This document shows, piece after piece, positions 1-7,029 of a DNA stretch of 9,394 bases. Position 1 is the stretch's first letter; every line of letters starts with the position of its first letter. Position numbers and translations under genes: made by a program. The DNA comes from Nitrospina sp. Lineage in GTDB: Bacteria > Nitrospinota > Nitrospinia > Nitrospinales > VA-1. Under the pieces are notes generated by a model. The model was not told the DNA's origin. It did not search any database and saw only the letters and a list, made by a program, of their open reading frames with translations. Location: assembly GCA_018665625.1 (NCBI GenBank), contig JABJCF010000578.1, positions 1 to 9,394 of the forward strand, in the 5' to 3' direction.

Positions 1-558
1 ATAACTACCCCCCGAGGAATGTTTCTGCCCCATCAACCCTGACCGCGAAAATAAAGTCGTCATCAAAATTTCATTTTCATCGCTTCCCAGTTCCAGGGTT
101 CCTTCCTGGGCAACGGTAATTACAGAACGTTCCCCAGGTTTAACCGGTGAATAGACCTGAATATCATCTTCTTGCCCTGCCAAAAAAAATGTTAAAACCT
201 GGTTGGAGTTGTTCTGAACCCACAACCGATCCCCTTTAGCGATAGCCAAAGATCGATGCGACATTTTGTCTTTTTCCGCTATCAGCAAATGATCTTTTCC
301 TCCAGCAAAGGACGAATCTAGAATGCATACATACAACTCTTTTAATTGATGATAATTTACCATTTGCTTGGTAAAAACAACCTCGCCTTTTTTTGAATAT
401 ATCCCCCCGCCCTTTTTTGATGCCTTGGCAATAATGTCTTTGTGGCTTTGGGCAGAAATCTTCCCGTAAACAGCTCCTTTTCCTGGAACAATTGCAGGTC
501 CAGATGCGCAGTTAACAAGAAAAAAAAGAACTAATGAATTTATTAGAAAATTTTTCAT
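1..558 (-). CDS. Putative lipoprotein, cupredoxin-like beta-sandwich without copper ligands (3' end outside window)
   Basis: An open frame of 186 codons starts with ATG at 558 and reaches the window edge without a stop, so the C-terminus is missing. Residues 1-17 form a hydrophobic signal ending in L-V-N-C, a weak lipobox with Cys at about residue 17; the Asn before Cys is unusual, so lipidation is uncertain. The segment around residues 105-165 (MSHRSLAIAKGDRLWVQNNS, then a PGERSVITVAQEG strand) has the layout 'xGDxxxxxN ... strand-rich' seen in cupredoxins. It resembles residues 76-150 of the upstream protein, but I see no H...C..H..M copper-ligand set in it. Its ATG overlaps the TGA of the upstream gene (ATGA, 555-558), so the two are co-transcribed and probably translationally coupled. 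Sequence and overlap are seen; the fold is inferred. A non-copper partner or assembly factor of the cupredoxin is possible. Confidence 0.75.
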   Translation of the reverse strand, partial: MKNFLINSLVLFFLVNCASGPAIVPGKGAVYGKISAQSHKDIIAKASKKGGGIYSKKGEVVFTKQMVNYHQLKELYVCILDSSFAGGKDHLLIAEKDKMSHRSLAIAKGDRLWVQNNSNQVLTFFLAGQEDDIQVYSPVKPGERSVITVAQEGTLELGSDENEILMTTLFSRSGLMGQKHSSGGSY

Positions 559-1184
559 TTTTTAACTACCTTTAGCTCAACATTTTCGTGAGATGAGTTT
601 TCCAATGTAATATTTATGGGAATAGATTTATAACGTTTATGAAATACGAAAACTTTCACAACCCAATTTCCTGGAGGAACGTTTGGGAGAATAAAGTTTC
701 CCGGTTTTTCAAGTATTGCATAATGTCTGGTATCTAATGAAATCATACGGCCTTCCATTAGCTTATGGACAGAACAATAAAAATTTCCATATCCCTTTTT
801 ATCCAGCGTGACCTCCAGGATGGACCCTCTTTCACCTAAACCCAAATCAAAATTCTTAAGCCTGCTCAAGGAATATATATTGTGATCTATTTCTCTATCT
901 TCATCATTTAAAAACTGGATTTTGTCCCCTGGGCTCACCACAATTATATTGGGATTAAACTGCCGTCCCTTTTGCATAATTTTATGCAGCTTAGGTTCAA
1001 GTTTCAACTTTGATGAATCGGCAGGTTCCAGGTAAACAATGAGGTTTTTCAGATTCTTCCCACCGTCAACTAAAACCTTCCCGCTTAAATGGTGAGCATT
1101 TGCAAGGACTGGGAAAGCAAATAAATAAAGTAAAAGAATACTTTTAAAGGCAGGTAAATTCATAACAGTAAAAATAGATTTCAT
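555..1184 (-). CDS. Secreted cupredoxin-domain protein (methylamine-utilisation-like)
   Basis: A 209-residue exported protein. The signal peptide runs to about residue 30, with an ANA cleavage motif at 28-30, so the mature protein would begin His-His. The central domain (about 31-150) has the cupredoxin pattern: a PGDKIQFLN strand at 85-93, His101 in DHNIY, then Cys137-x2-His140-x2-Met143. These four residues are the expected ligands of a mononuclear type 1 copper site, which would transfer electrons or bind copper in the periplasm. Residues 155-209 (GNFILPNVPPGNW, then alternating strands) look like a carboxypeptidase-regulatory-like beta-sandwich, as in many methylamine-utilisation-type proteins. 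No good Shine-Dalgarno precedes the ATG at 1184. Met8 (1163) is a possible alternative start and would also leave a usable signal. The gene overlaps the downstream lipoprotein gene by 4 bases. The ligand set is seen; the redox partner is unknown. Confidence 0.85.
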   Translation of the reverse strand: MKSIFTVMNLPAFKSILLLYLFAFPVLANAHHLSGKVLVDGGKNLKNLIVYLEPADSSKLKLEPKLHKIMQKGRQFNPNIIVVSPGDKIQFLNDEDREIDHNIYSLSRLKNFDLGLGERGSILEVTLDKKGYGNFYCSVHKLMEGRMISLDTRHYAILEKPGNFILPNVPPGNWVVKVFVFHKRYKSIPINITLENSSHENVELKVVKK

Positions 1185-1210
1185 TTATAACTGACTATAA
1201 TTTTAATCCA

Positions 1211-1229
1211 TAGGTAGAACTTTTACCTA
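1211..1229 (-). promoter_or_regulatory. Inverted repeat upstream of the cupredoxin gene
   Basis: Perfect 6-base arms TAGGTA / TACCTA are separated by 7 bases, ending 27 bases before the cupredoxin start codon. This could be an operator or a leader hairpin. No T-tract follows, so it is not an intrinsic terminator. The function is inferred from position only. Confidence 0.3.
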
Positions 1230-1237
1230 ATTGTTTC

Positions 1238-1341
1238 ATTAGTCTCTTATGCGCAACAATTCTTACAAAATGAGAGCCAACGTTGTGAAATTAGTCTCTT
1301 ATGCGAAGCAATTATTACAAAAGCTGAACTAACGTTACCAA
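1238..1341. repeat. Two tandem copies of a 52-bp repeat
   Basis: Unit 1 is 1238-1289 and unit 2 is 1290-1341, directly abutting. By eye 41 of 52 positions match. The first 16 bases (ATTAGTCTCTTATGCG) are identical, as are TTACAAAA and AACGTT further on. Each unit carries an 8-bp palindrome at the same offset: CAACGTTG at 1278-1285 and TAACGTTA at 1330-1337. The repeat fills most of the gap between the end of hemC and the cupredoxin gene. It could be a pair of regulator binding sites or a small dispersed element. There is no coding potential and no CRISPR-like spacer structure. Confidence 0.8.
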
Positions 1342-1362
1342 AAAGGACTAATAAATCGAAAG

Positions 1363-2292
1363 TTAGTGGGATTGAATATCCCGCATTATGCGATCGGCAC
1401 CCATATCAATGAGTTCACCACCTACTTTTCTACCCAGAGCGATCGCATTTGTCTTTAGATCGGACAATTCTTTTTTGTACATTGTTTTACCATCCAGGCT
1501 GGCGACTAACCCCGTCAATGTAATTTGATCCCCATTTATTGTGGCATATGAACCAATAGGAACATTACACCCGCCCTCCAATTCACTGACCAACGCTCGC
1601 TCAGCATCAAGTGCATAGTGGGTTTCTTCGTCATCCATATCTGCGAGAAGTATTTGGTTGTCGACATCATTTTTGCGAGTTTCTATTCCCACCGCCCCCT
1701 GTCCCATTGCGGGCAATAAAACTTCAGGCGAAATAATTTCAGTGATGCGGTCGTCCCAACCCAAACGGATCAGACCTGCTGCTGCAAGGATGATTGCGTC
1801 TAATCCTTCTGTTTCCAATTTTTTTAAGCGTGTTTCCAAATTTCCACGAAGAGGAACCAAATTCAGATCAGGTCTGTAATGTAATAGCTGAGACATTCTT
1901 CGCAAACTTCCTGTGCCAATTTTCGCACCCTTTGGAAGGTCGTTGAGCTTAATATCATTTCTGGAAATCAAAGCATCAAAAGGATTCTCACGCTTTGTGA
2001 CGCAAGCGATACAGAGATTGATTGGAAACTCGATTGGCATATCTTTCATACTATGAACAGCAAAATCGACTTCCTTTTTCAATAGCCCTTCTTCAATCTC
2101 TTTTACGAAAAGACCCTTACCTCCAATTTTTGCTAAAGGAATATCTTGAATCTTATCCCCAGAGGTTTTAATTATTTGAATGTCTACTTCGAGATCAGAA
2201 TGGTGCGAGCGCAACAAATCTTTCACCCAGTTAGCCTGCCATAAAGCCAGTGGGCTGCCCCGGCTTCCAATTGTTACTTTACGAATTTCCAT
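1363..2292 (-). CDS. hemC: Porphobilinogen deaminase (hydroxymethylbilane synthase)
   Basis: A cytosolic enzyme that joins four porphobilinogen molecules into hydroxymethylbilane, the third step of tetrapyrrole synthesis from glutamyl-tRNA. The 309-residue length is normal. Family motifs are all present: GSRGSPLALWQA near the N-terminus, GGKGLFVKE at 57-65, AVHSMKDMP at 78-86 with catalytic Asp84, GTGSLRR at 126-132, LRGNLETRL at 148-156, and EGGCNVP at 239-245 with Cys242, which carries the dipyrromethane cofactor. Asp84 and Cys242 match E. coli numbering. The ATG follows the hemA stop codon directly (TAAATG), so translation is probably coupled. hemC is the last gene of the ccsA-hemA-hemC operon. 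hemD, often the next gene, is not adjacent; a repeat region and a cupredoxin gene follow instead. Confidence 0.98.
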   Translation of the reverse strand: MEIRKVTIGSRGSPLALWQANWVKDLLRSHHSDLEVDIQIIKTSGDKIQDIPLAKIGGKGLFVKEIEEGLLKKEVDFAVHSMKDMPIEFPINLCIACVTKRENPFDALISRNDIKLNDLPKGAKIGTGSLRRMSQLLHYRPDLNLVPLRGNLETRLKKLETEGLDAIILAAAGLIRLGWDDRITEIISPEVLLPAMGQGAVGIETRKNDVDNQILLADMDDEETHYALDAERALVSELEGGCNVPIGSYATINGDQITLTGLVASLDGKTMYKKELSDLKTNAIALGRKVGGELIDMGADRIMRDIQSH

Positions 2293-3570
2293 TTAATCAT
2301 CCAGGTGAAATAAGTGCCGAATGGCCTTGAGGTAAATATGACCGTCTTGTGATTGGGTTTTCTTTTTTAAATTTATGGTAGGTTTATGAAGAATTTTATT
2401 AACAAGAGATTGCGTTAATTGCTGAATGGCATCTTTATCGCTTGAAGAAAGATGATCCATATTCTTCAAAGTTTTATCCACTTCACTTATTCTCATCTCT
2501 TCCGCGCGATTACGCATTTCTACAATCGTTGGGACAGCATCTAAGGTAGAGAACCAATTGTTAAATTTGGTGACCTCCTGTTTGATGATATCCATTGCGT
2601 TTTCGGCTTCCTTCTGTCTTTCCTCCATATTGGCATTGACTACATTTTGCAAATCGTCAATGTCATATAAATAAACGTTTTCCAGTTCATTAACTTCAGG
2701 CGCAATATCTCTAGGAACAGCAATGTCGATGAGGAAGATAGGTTTGTTCTTACGTTTTTGAATCGCGGCTTCCATCATTTCCTTTTTGATTATAAATGTT
2801 GGTGCCGCAGTCGAAGTGATGATGATATCCGCTCTATGCATTTCTTCTTTAAAAGACTCGAAATCCAAAGCGCAGCCATTTAGAGTCTGTGCCAGAGCAG
2901 CAGCTCTTTCGTAGGTACGGCTCGCAACGTATACCGTTTTGACTCCGTAAGAAATGAGATGCTTTGCGGCAAGTTCAGCCATTTCACCAGTACCCACAAG
3001 CATTACCGAGTGATTTTCCAGATCCTCAAAAATCTTTTTAGCCAATTCCACCGCTGCGGAACTAATAGAAACCCCTCTTTCGGATATTCCCGTTTCTTCA
3101 CGAACTTTTTTAGCAACATTGAAGGCTTTTTCAAATAATTGGTTCAGCACCATTCCTGTAGAGCTGAAAGACCGGGCTGTGCTATAGGCATCTTTGACCT
3201 GTCCTAAAATCTGTGCCTCTCCAAGAACCATCGAATCGAGACTCGATGAAACACGGAACAAATGTTCCACCGCTTGATTATCACAGTAACTATAGAAATA
3301 TTGATCGAGATTGCCTCGGGAAATCCCGTGGTAATCGCAAATGAAGTCCTGCAATAATTGAATACCCCGATCCGTATTTTCTACCCGCGCATAAATCTCA
3401 ACTCTATTGCAGGTCGATAGAATGATGTTCTCTGCGATTTCTGGGCTTGAAACCAATTGTTCCAGAGAAGCCTCGAGCTTAACCTGACTGAAAGCCAGCT
3501 TTTCCCGAATTTCGACAGGGGTCGTCTTATGATTCACCCCAACTAAAATTAAATTTGGTCCTGAAGTCAT
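2293..3570 (-). CDS. hemA: Glutamyl-tRNA reductase
   Basis: Reduces glutamyl-tRNA(Glu) with NADPH to glutamate-1-semialdehyde, the committed step of the C5 route to heme. The 425-residue protein has the full architecture. The N-terminal catalytic domain contains GVNHKTTPVEIRE at 11-23, STCNRVEIYA at 52-61 with nucleophile Cys54, and the SSLDSMVLGEAQILGQVK block at 109-126. The Rossmann domain has GTGEMA at 193-198, followed by ASRTYERA and LIDIAVPRDIAPEV. A helical dimerisation domain runs from about 310 to the end. The start ATG follows two tandem stop codons (TAATAA) of the upstream membrane protein, with no clear Shine-Dalgarno, which suggests reinitiation. The presence of hemA shows this organism uses the C5 pathway rather than 5-aminolevulinate synthase, at least in this operon. 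Confidence 0.98.
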   Translation of the reverse strand: MTSGPNLILVGVNHKTTPVEIREKLAFSQVKLEASLEQLVSSPEIAENIILSTCNRVEIYARVENTDRGIQLLQDFICDYHGISRGNLDQYFYSYCDNQAVEHLFRVSSSLDSMVLGEAQILGQVKDAYSTARSFSSTGMVLNQLFEKAFNVAKKVREETGISERGVSISSAAVELAKKIFEDLENHSVMLVGTGEMAELAAKHLISYGVKTVYVASRTYERAAALAQTLNGCALDFESFKEEMHRADIIITSTAAPTFIIKKEMMEAAIQKRKNKPIFLIDIAVPRDIAPEVNELENVYLYDIDDLQNVVNANMEERQKEAENAMDIIKQEVTKFNNWFSTLDAVPTIVEMRNRAEEMRISEVDKTLKNMDHLSSSDKDAIQQLTQSLVNKILHKPTINLKKKTQSQDGHIYLKAIRHLFHLDD

Positions 3571-3573
3571 TTA

Positions 3574-4362
3574 TTAAATATGTAGAAAAAAAGATCCGAT
3601 TATTGCAACAAATCCTAAGATCGCACCTTGTGCGGCCTTCTTACCCCTAAGTCCTGTTGCCATTCTGCCAAAAAACACTAACCCATAAATCAACCAAACC
3701 ATAACCATGGGCATTGTCTTTGCCAAATCCCATGAGAAAAAAGCCTGATCCATTTTCGTGTTCCAGATCGACCCCGTCATAAAACCCAACGTGAATAACG
3801 GGAAGCCAATGGTAATGACTTTAAAGTTCAAATCATCCAGAACTTCCAATGACGGCATGCGAAAATACATGATGCCGAGCTTTTTAGTTTTAACCTGATG
3901 TTCCTGAATTAAATACATGATTCCAGCCGCAAATGCTATCGAGAACGCCGCATAACCAATTAGAGATAACGTTCTATGCATCGTCAACCAGAACCGCACT
4001 TCTGATTCGGGAACGAGTCCGGCATCTTTTGACAGAAATACCGAAACCAACATTACTAAAAAGACCAAAGGGATAACAAATGCTCCCAGGTCTTTAATTT
4101 TATATTTCCATTCGGTCAAAAGATAAATCACAACCATAAACCAGGCCAGAAACATTGCCACTTCATAAGAGGTGGTGTAAGGCCCATGCCCGGTCATACT
4201 CGATCTTATTCCAATAGAAACCGTTTGGGCAACCAAGCCCAAAACTACTAGTCCCCCTGCCAAAGTTGAAACCAAAGGACGGCGGTATACAAGATAGACA
4301 AAATATCCCATTGATGCCAATAGATAACTGAATAACGCGATATTGAACGAAATTTTATCCAT
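3574..4362 (-). CDS. CcsA/HemX-family membrane protein (cytochrome c assembly-like), divergent WWD motif
   Basis: A 262-residue polytopic inner-membrane protein with about eight hydrophobic segments (roughly 6-24, 33-50, 66-84, 91-110, 129-150, 180-199, 217-233, 246-261). It belongs to the CcsA/CcmC/HemX heme-handling family by the TGHGPYTTSYE block at 57-67 and the His129 helix (MHRTLSLIGYAAF). The tryptophan-rich WWD segment can be laid without gaps on the usual pattern: Trp200, Trp211, Asp212 and Thr216 are kept, while other usual Trp, Pro and Glu positions are Asp205, Phe209, Leu213, Lys215 and Met217. His59, His129 and His261 are candidate heme-ligand or structural histidines. The gene heads the operon, 3 bases before hemA, as HemX-like genes often do. 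It could be a heme chaperone for cytochrome c maturation or a HemX-like modulator of HemA; sequence alone does not decide. Confidence 0.88.
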   Translation of the reverse strand: MDKISFNIALFSYLLASMGYFVYLVYRRPLVSTLAGGLVVLGLVAQTVSIGIRSSMTGHGPYTTSYEVAMFLAWFMVVIYLLTEWKYKIKDLGAFVIPLVFLVMLVSVFLSKDAGLVPESEVRFWLTMHRTLSLIGYAAFSIAFAAGIMYLIQEHQVKTKKLGIMYFRMPSLEVLDDLNFKVITIGFPLFTLGFMTGSIWNTKMDQAFFSWDLAKTMPMVMVWLIYGLVFFGRMATGLRGKKAAQGAILGFVAIIGSFFLHI

Positions 4363-4410
4363 TGGGCCTTTAAACAGGGAAAACAGGTCTACATTCTATT
4401 CCGATAGGCT

Positions 4411-4439
4411 ATCGTAACATTTTGTTTTATAGGATTCAA
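4411..4439 (-). promoter_or_regulatory. Predicted sigma-70 promoter for ccsA-hemA-hemC
   Basis: On the minus strand TTGAAT (4439-4434), a 17-base spacer and TACGAT (4416-4411) lie about 50 bases before the ccsA-like start at 4362. Each box matches consensus at 4 of 6 positions with ideal spacing. It is the best candidate in the 184-base gap after nrdR. Confidence 0.45.
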
Positions 4440-4449
4440 CTGCTCGCCG

Positions 4450-4464
4450 CCAGCGTGACGCTGG
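4450..4464. promoter_or_regulatory. Perfect GC-rich dyad just upstream of the -35 box
   Basis: CCAGCG-TGA-CGCTGG has perfect 6-base arms and a 3-base loop. On the minus strand it lies between the end of nrdR and the heme-operon promoter. No T-tract follows on either strand, so a simple intrinsic terminator is unlikely. A second dyad, ACGGT-C-ACCGT, lies at 4493-4503. Both could be operators or mRNA 3'-end structures; the role is inferred from position. Confidence 0.3.
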
Positions 4465-4546
4465 ACTCTAAAGATCGATGCCCATAGACCTAACGGTCAC
4501 CGTCAAGCCTTTACAGAGGGGTACGTTTTTCCGGCTGGATTGGGGA

Positions 4547-5032
4547 TTATTGCCACTGATCGGGGGGTTTGGGGGTTTCTTTACTCTTGAGGACTTCTTT
4601 CAGTTCTACCATGAACTCGTTAACATCTTTGAACGACCGGTAAACCGAGGCAAAACGGACGTAGGCTACATCATCCAGGTTATAGATTTCCTGAATGACT
4701 TTTTCGCCTACTTTAACAGCGTGGATTTCCTTCTCTCCTGATTCTTGAAGGTACTGCTCAACTCGGTCGACAAGATCTTCAATATCTTTGGTGCTCACCG
4801 GGCGTTTCTGGCAGGCTTTTCTCACTCCCGAGATGATCTTTTCACGATCAAACTCTTCCCGACGTCCGTCTTTTTTAATCAGTAACGGAAGAGAACGCTC
4901 CAGTTTCTCATAAGTGGTGAAACGGTCGGCACAACTCAAACATTCCCGTCTTCTACGGATCACGTTTCCCTCTTTATTCAAGCGGGAATCGATGACCTTA
5001 TTTTCCATTCCAGAACAGCCGGGACATTTCAT
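4547..5032 (-). CDS. nrdR: Transcriptional repressor NrdR
   Basis: A zinc-ribbon/ATP-cone regulator that senses ATP/dATP and represses ribonucleotide reductase genes. The 161-residue length is typical. The zinc ribbon has Cys3 and Cys6 (CPGC) and Cys31 and Cys34 (CLSC), with the family hallmark VIDSR at 13-17 and RRRREC before the second pair. The ATP-cone follows from about residue 46 ([19 protein letters not shown]) to about 136, containing [13 protein letters not shown]. The ATG is 2 bases after the glyA stop (TAA-AT-ATG), with no clear Shine-Dalgarno, so coupling with glyA is likely. Linkage to glyA is a recurrent bacterial arrangement. I did not find a convincing pair of NrdR boxes in the window, so its targets lie elsewhere. 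Confidence 0.97.
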   Translation of the reverse strand: MKCPGCSGMENKVIDSRLNKEGNVIRRRRECLSCADRFTTYEKLERSLPLLIKKDGRREEFDREKIISGVRKACQKRPVSTKDIEDLVDRVEQYLQESGEKEIHAVKVGEKVIQEIYNLDDVAYVRFASVYRSFKDVNEFMVELKEVLKSKETPKPPDQWQ

Positions 5033-5034
5033 AT

Positions 5035-6282
5035 TTATTTAATAGTTAATTCTGAATGAAGTGGAAACTGATCACAAAGATCGCGGACTTTCTTTCGCGT
5101 TTCTAAGTGAAAAGCATCGTCCCCGATTTTTTCCAAAGTCTGGATAATCATGCCGCCTATCTGTTCCATTTCTTTTTCTTTCATACCTCGGGTGGTCAAC
5201 GCCGGGGTTCCGATACGAACTCCTGAAGTTACAAATGGACTTCGTGTTTCAAAGGGAATGGTATTTTTATTGACCGTAATTCCTGCTCTTTCCAAAGCCT
5301 CTTCAAAATCTTTTCCGGTTACATCCTGAGGCCTAAGATCGAGAAGCATCAGGTGAGTATCTGTGCCGCCGCTGACAATTTTTATTCCATTGTTGTTCAG
5401 GAAAGCCGCCAGGTGTTTGGCATTAGCGATCACCTGCTTTTGATATTCAACGAAATCACTGCTCAGGGCTTCTTTAAATGCCACTGCCTTGGCAGCGATC
5501 ACATGCATTAACGGCCCCCCTTGAATGCCAGGAAAAATCTTTTTATTTACTGCTTTGGCATATTCTTCTTTGCAGAGAATCATTCCTCCACGAGGTCCAC
5601 GCAGGGTTTTATGAGTGGTCGTTGTTACGAACTCCGAATAGGGTACAGGAGATGGATATAATCCCGCAGCTACAAGCCCGGCGGGATGAGCGATATCCGT
5701 CATTATTTTTGCCCCTACTTCATCTGCAATTTCGCGGAACTTTACCGGATCAATGATTCGTGGATAAGCGCTGGCACCGGCAACAATCAGCTTGGGCTTG
5801 TTTTCTTTTGCCAGTTTTCTGATTTCTTCATAGTCGATGAGTTCAGTTTCCTGATTAACACCATAGGCCACAACATTGTAGGTATATCCGGAAAAGTTTA
5901 CCGGGCAGCCGTGGGTGAGATGTCCTCCATGCGAAAGATTCATTCCCAATATGGTATCGCCAGGTTCCAACACAGAATGATAGACAGCCATGTTGGCCTG
6001 AGAACCGGAATGTGGCTGAACATTTACGTGGTCGGCTGAAAATAATTTTTTTGCTCTTTCAATAGCCAGACTTTCAGCAACATCTACAAATTCACACCCG
6101 CCATAGTACCGTTTACCGGGATACCCTTCGGCATATTTGTTGGTCATAACGGAACCTTGAGCTTCTTGTACCTCGCGGCTGACAAAATTTTCAGACGCAA
6201 TCATCTCAAGAGTATTATTTTCACGCTCGGTTTCATCTTTAATAGATTGAGCGATTTCCGGATCAAATTCTGCAAGTGACAA
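5035..6282 (-). CDS. glyA: Serine hydroxymethyltransferase
   Basis: A cytosolic PLP enzyme interconverting serine plus tetrahydrofolate with glycine plus 5,10-methylene-tetrahydrofolate, the main source of one-carbon units for purines, thymidylate and methionine. The 415-residue length is normal. Visible motifs are ENFVS near 31-35, [16 protein letters not shown] at 47-62, HSGSQAN at 91-97, TDIAHPAGL at 195-203, and [14 protein letters not shown] at 220-233, where Lys225 is the PLP Schiff-base lysine. The start is TTG at 6282-6280, with GGAGG at 6291-6295 spaced 8 bases away. No ATG or GTG lies in frame nearby, and the next in-frame Met is residue 27, inside the fold. It sits 24 bases after rpiB and 2 bases before nrdR, clearly in one operon. 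Confidence 0.98.
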   Translation of the reverse strand: MSLAEFDPEIAQSIKDETERENNTLEMIASENFVSREVQEAQGSVMTNKYAEGYPGKRYYGGCEFVDVAESLAIERAKKLFSADHVNVQPHSGSQANMAVYHSVLEPGDTILGMNLSHGGHLTHGCPVNFSGYTYNVVAYGVNQETELIDYEEIRKLAKENKPKLIVAGASAYPRIIDPVKFREIADEVGAKIMTDIAHPAGLVAAGLYPSPVPYSEFVTTTTHKTLRGPRGGMILCKEEYAKAVNKKIFPGIQGGPLMHVIAAKAVAFKEALSSDFVEYQKQVIANAKHLAAFLNNNGIKIVSGGTDTHLMLLDLRPQDVTGKDFEEALERAGITVNKNTIPFETRSPFVTSGVRIGTPALTTRGMKEKEMEQIGGMIIQTLEKIGDDAFHLETRKKVRDLCDQFPLHSELTIK

Positions 6283-6295
6283 TGTTAATTCCTCC
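6280..6295 (-). promoter_or_regulatory. Strong ribosome binding site deciding a TTG start for glyA
   Basis: GGAGG (6295-6291 on the minus strand) is followed after 8 bases by TTG (6282-6280), which opens the glyA frame. It is the clearest Shine-Dalgarno in the window. Most other genes here, including hemA, hemC, nrdR and rpiB, show weak or no complementarity. Confidence 0.85.
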
Positions 6296-6306
6296 AGCTT
6301 AGTTTC

Positions 6307-6780
6307 CTACCGGGTCTGGCCCGGTGGTTTGGATTTTAAGTGAGCATCAATTTCATTTATTTTATCAAGGCGTCTTTGGTGGCGTCCGCCTTCAAATTCT
6401 GTATTCAGCCAGGTGTCCACAATTTCTGAGGCCAGGCCTTCGCCAATAACCCTGCCCCCCATAATAAGAATGTTTGAGTCATTGTGTTCACGACACATTT
6501 TAGCAGTATATACGTCTGAACAAAGGGTTCCGCGAATTCCTGGGAAGCGGTTAACCACAATCGACATCCCCACTCCCGTCCCGCAAATAACGATTCCTCT
6601 TTCAACCTTCTTTTCCAAGATAGACTCTGCGAGTTTGATTCCATAATCTGGATAGTCGACAGAATCTGTATTGGCAGGGCCCAAATCATCTACTTCCCAA
6701 CCTTTATTTAGAAGGGAGGCAATCACGGTTACTTTGAGCTCAAATCCTCCATGATCCGAAGCAATGGCTATTTTTTTCAT
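6307..6780 (-). CDS. rpiB: Ribose 5-phosphate isomerase B
   Basis: Interconverts ribose 5-phosphate and ribulose 5-phosphate in the non-oxidative pentose phosphate pathway. The 157-residue protein is a RpiB/LacAB-family member: ASDHGGFELK at 7-16 with Asp9 and His10, the phosphate-binding GTGVGMSI loop at 67-74 preceded by Cys66 (catalytic base), CREHND with His99, and GGRHQRRLDKI with Arg133 and Arg137. Cys66, His99, Arg133 and Arg137 fall at the E. coli RpiB positions. It is slightly longer than E. coli RpiB through a short polar tail. It heads the rpiB-glyA-nrdR operon behind the promoter at 6900-6928, with a leader of roughly 110 bases. The run AGAAAAAAAATA before the ATG offers only weak ribosome binding. 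Close LacA/LacB sugar isomerases are the alternative, but the context favours RpiB. Confidence 0.96.
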   Translation of the reverse strand: MKKIAIASDHGGFELKVTVIASLLNKGWEVDDLGPANTDSVDYPDYGIKLAESILEKKVERGIVICGTGVGMSIVVNRFPGIRGTLCSDVYTAKMCREHNDSNILIMGGRVIGEGLASEIVDTWLNTEFEGGRHQRRLDKINEIDAHLKSKPPGQTR

Positions 6781-6814
6781 TATTTTTTTTCTGAAATTTA
6801 TTGTAAATACTTAA

Positions 6815-6871
6815 TCAGACCGCATTATTTTCAGGGGCGGGCAGTTGGTCGTCTTGTCCCGGTGGGATCAT
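6815..6871 (-). other. Possible 18-codon leader ORF in the rpiB 5' UTR
   Basis: An ATG at 6871 opens an 18-codon frame, MIPPGQDDQLPAPENNAV, ending in TGA at 6815, between the predicted promoter and rpiB. There is no obvious ribosome binding site. It could be a regulatory leader peptide, a remnant of a gene end, or chance. Confidence 0.2.
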
Positions 6872-6899
6872 ATTCTGAAGCTACTTTAACCTAAAAGCG

Positions 6900-6928
6900 A
6901 TACTAAATAAACAATCGAATTTTGTCAA
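6900..6928 (-). promoter_or_regulatory. Predicted sigma-70 promoter for rpiB-glyA-nrdR
   Basis: On the minus strand a perfect TTGACA -35 box (6928-6923), a 17-base spacer and a TAGTAT -10 box (6905-6900) predict transcription starting near 6893, about 113 bases before the rpiB start codon. It is one of the two strongest promoter matches in the window. Confidence 0.7.
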
Positions 6929-6935
6929 CCTAAGT

Positions 6936-6951
6936 AAGGGAAATGGCCCTT
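6936..6951. promoter_or_regulatory. Dyad between two divergent promoters
   Basis: AAGGG-AAATGG-CCCTT is a perfect 5-base inverted repeat lying between the minus-strand promoter at 6900-6928 and the plus-strand promoter at 6966-6994. Its position would suit an operator acting on one or both promoters. The role is inferred. Confidence 0.25.
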
Positions 6952-6965
6952 GAGACCTTAATTAT

Positions 6966-6994
6966 TTGAAATAAAAGAAAAAAAAACCTACAAT
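6966..6994 (+). promoter_or_regulatory. Predicted sigma-70 promoter for the small repeat protein
   Basis: TTGAAA (6966-6971), a 17-base A-rich spacer and TACAAT (6989-6994) match consensus at 5 of 6 positions in each box. Transcription would start near 7001, about 30 bases before the ATG at 7030. AGGA at 7013-7016 is rather far upstream (13 bases) to be an ideal ribosome binding site. Confidence 0.65.
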
Positions 6995-7029
6995 AATAAA
7001 TGATGAAACCTTAGGAAAACCAACCTCTT

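Noticed and set aside
1238..1341. CRISPR array
   Set aside because: Only two directly abutting units that share similarity along their whole length; there are no variable spacers of constant size and no cas genes.
1340..1370. Intrinsic terminator just after hemC
   Set aside because: ACTAA/TTAGT can form a 5-bp AT-rich stem before CCTTTTT on the minus strand, but the stem is too weak and overlaps the stop codon.
4440..4546. NrdR boxes or an additional gene in the nrdR-ccsA gap
   Set aside because: No pair of sites resembling the NrdR box and no open frame with credible start and composition were seen; only the dyads at 4450-4464 and 4493-4503.
4478..4741. Plus-strand open frame of 87 codons
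   Set aside because: It lies mostly opposite nrdR, whose zinc ribbon and ATP-cone are unmistakable; the plus-strand translation shows no recognisable domain.
5478..6039. Two overlapping plus-strand frames of 92 and 117 codons
   Set aside because: Both lie entirely antisense to the conserved core of glyA and have unnatural composition; they are shadows.
6405..6689. Minus-strand 94-codon frame inside rpiB
   Set aside because: Out of frame with rpiB, whose catalytic residues are all in place; no domain features in the alternative translation.
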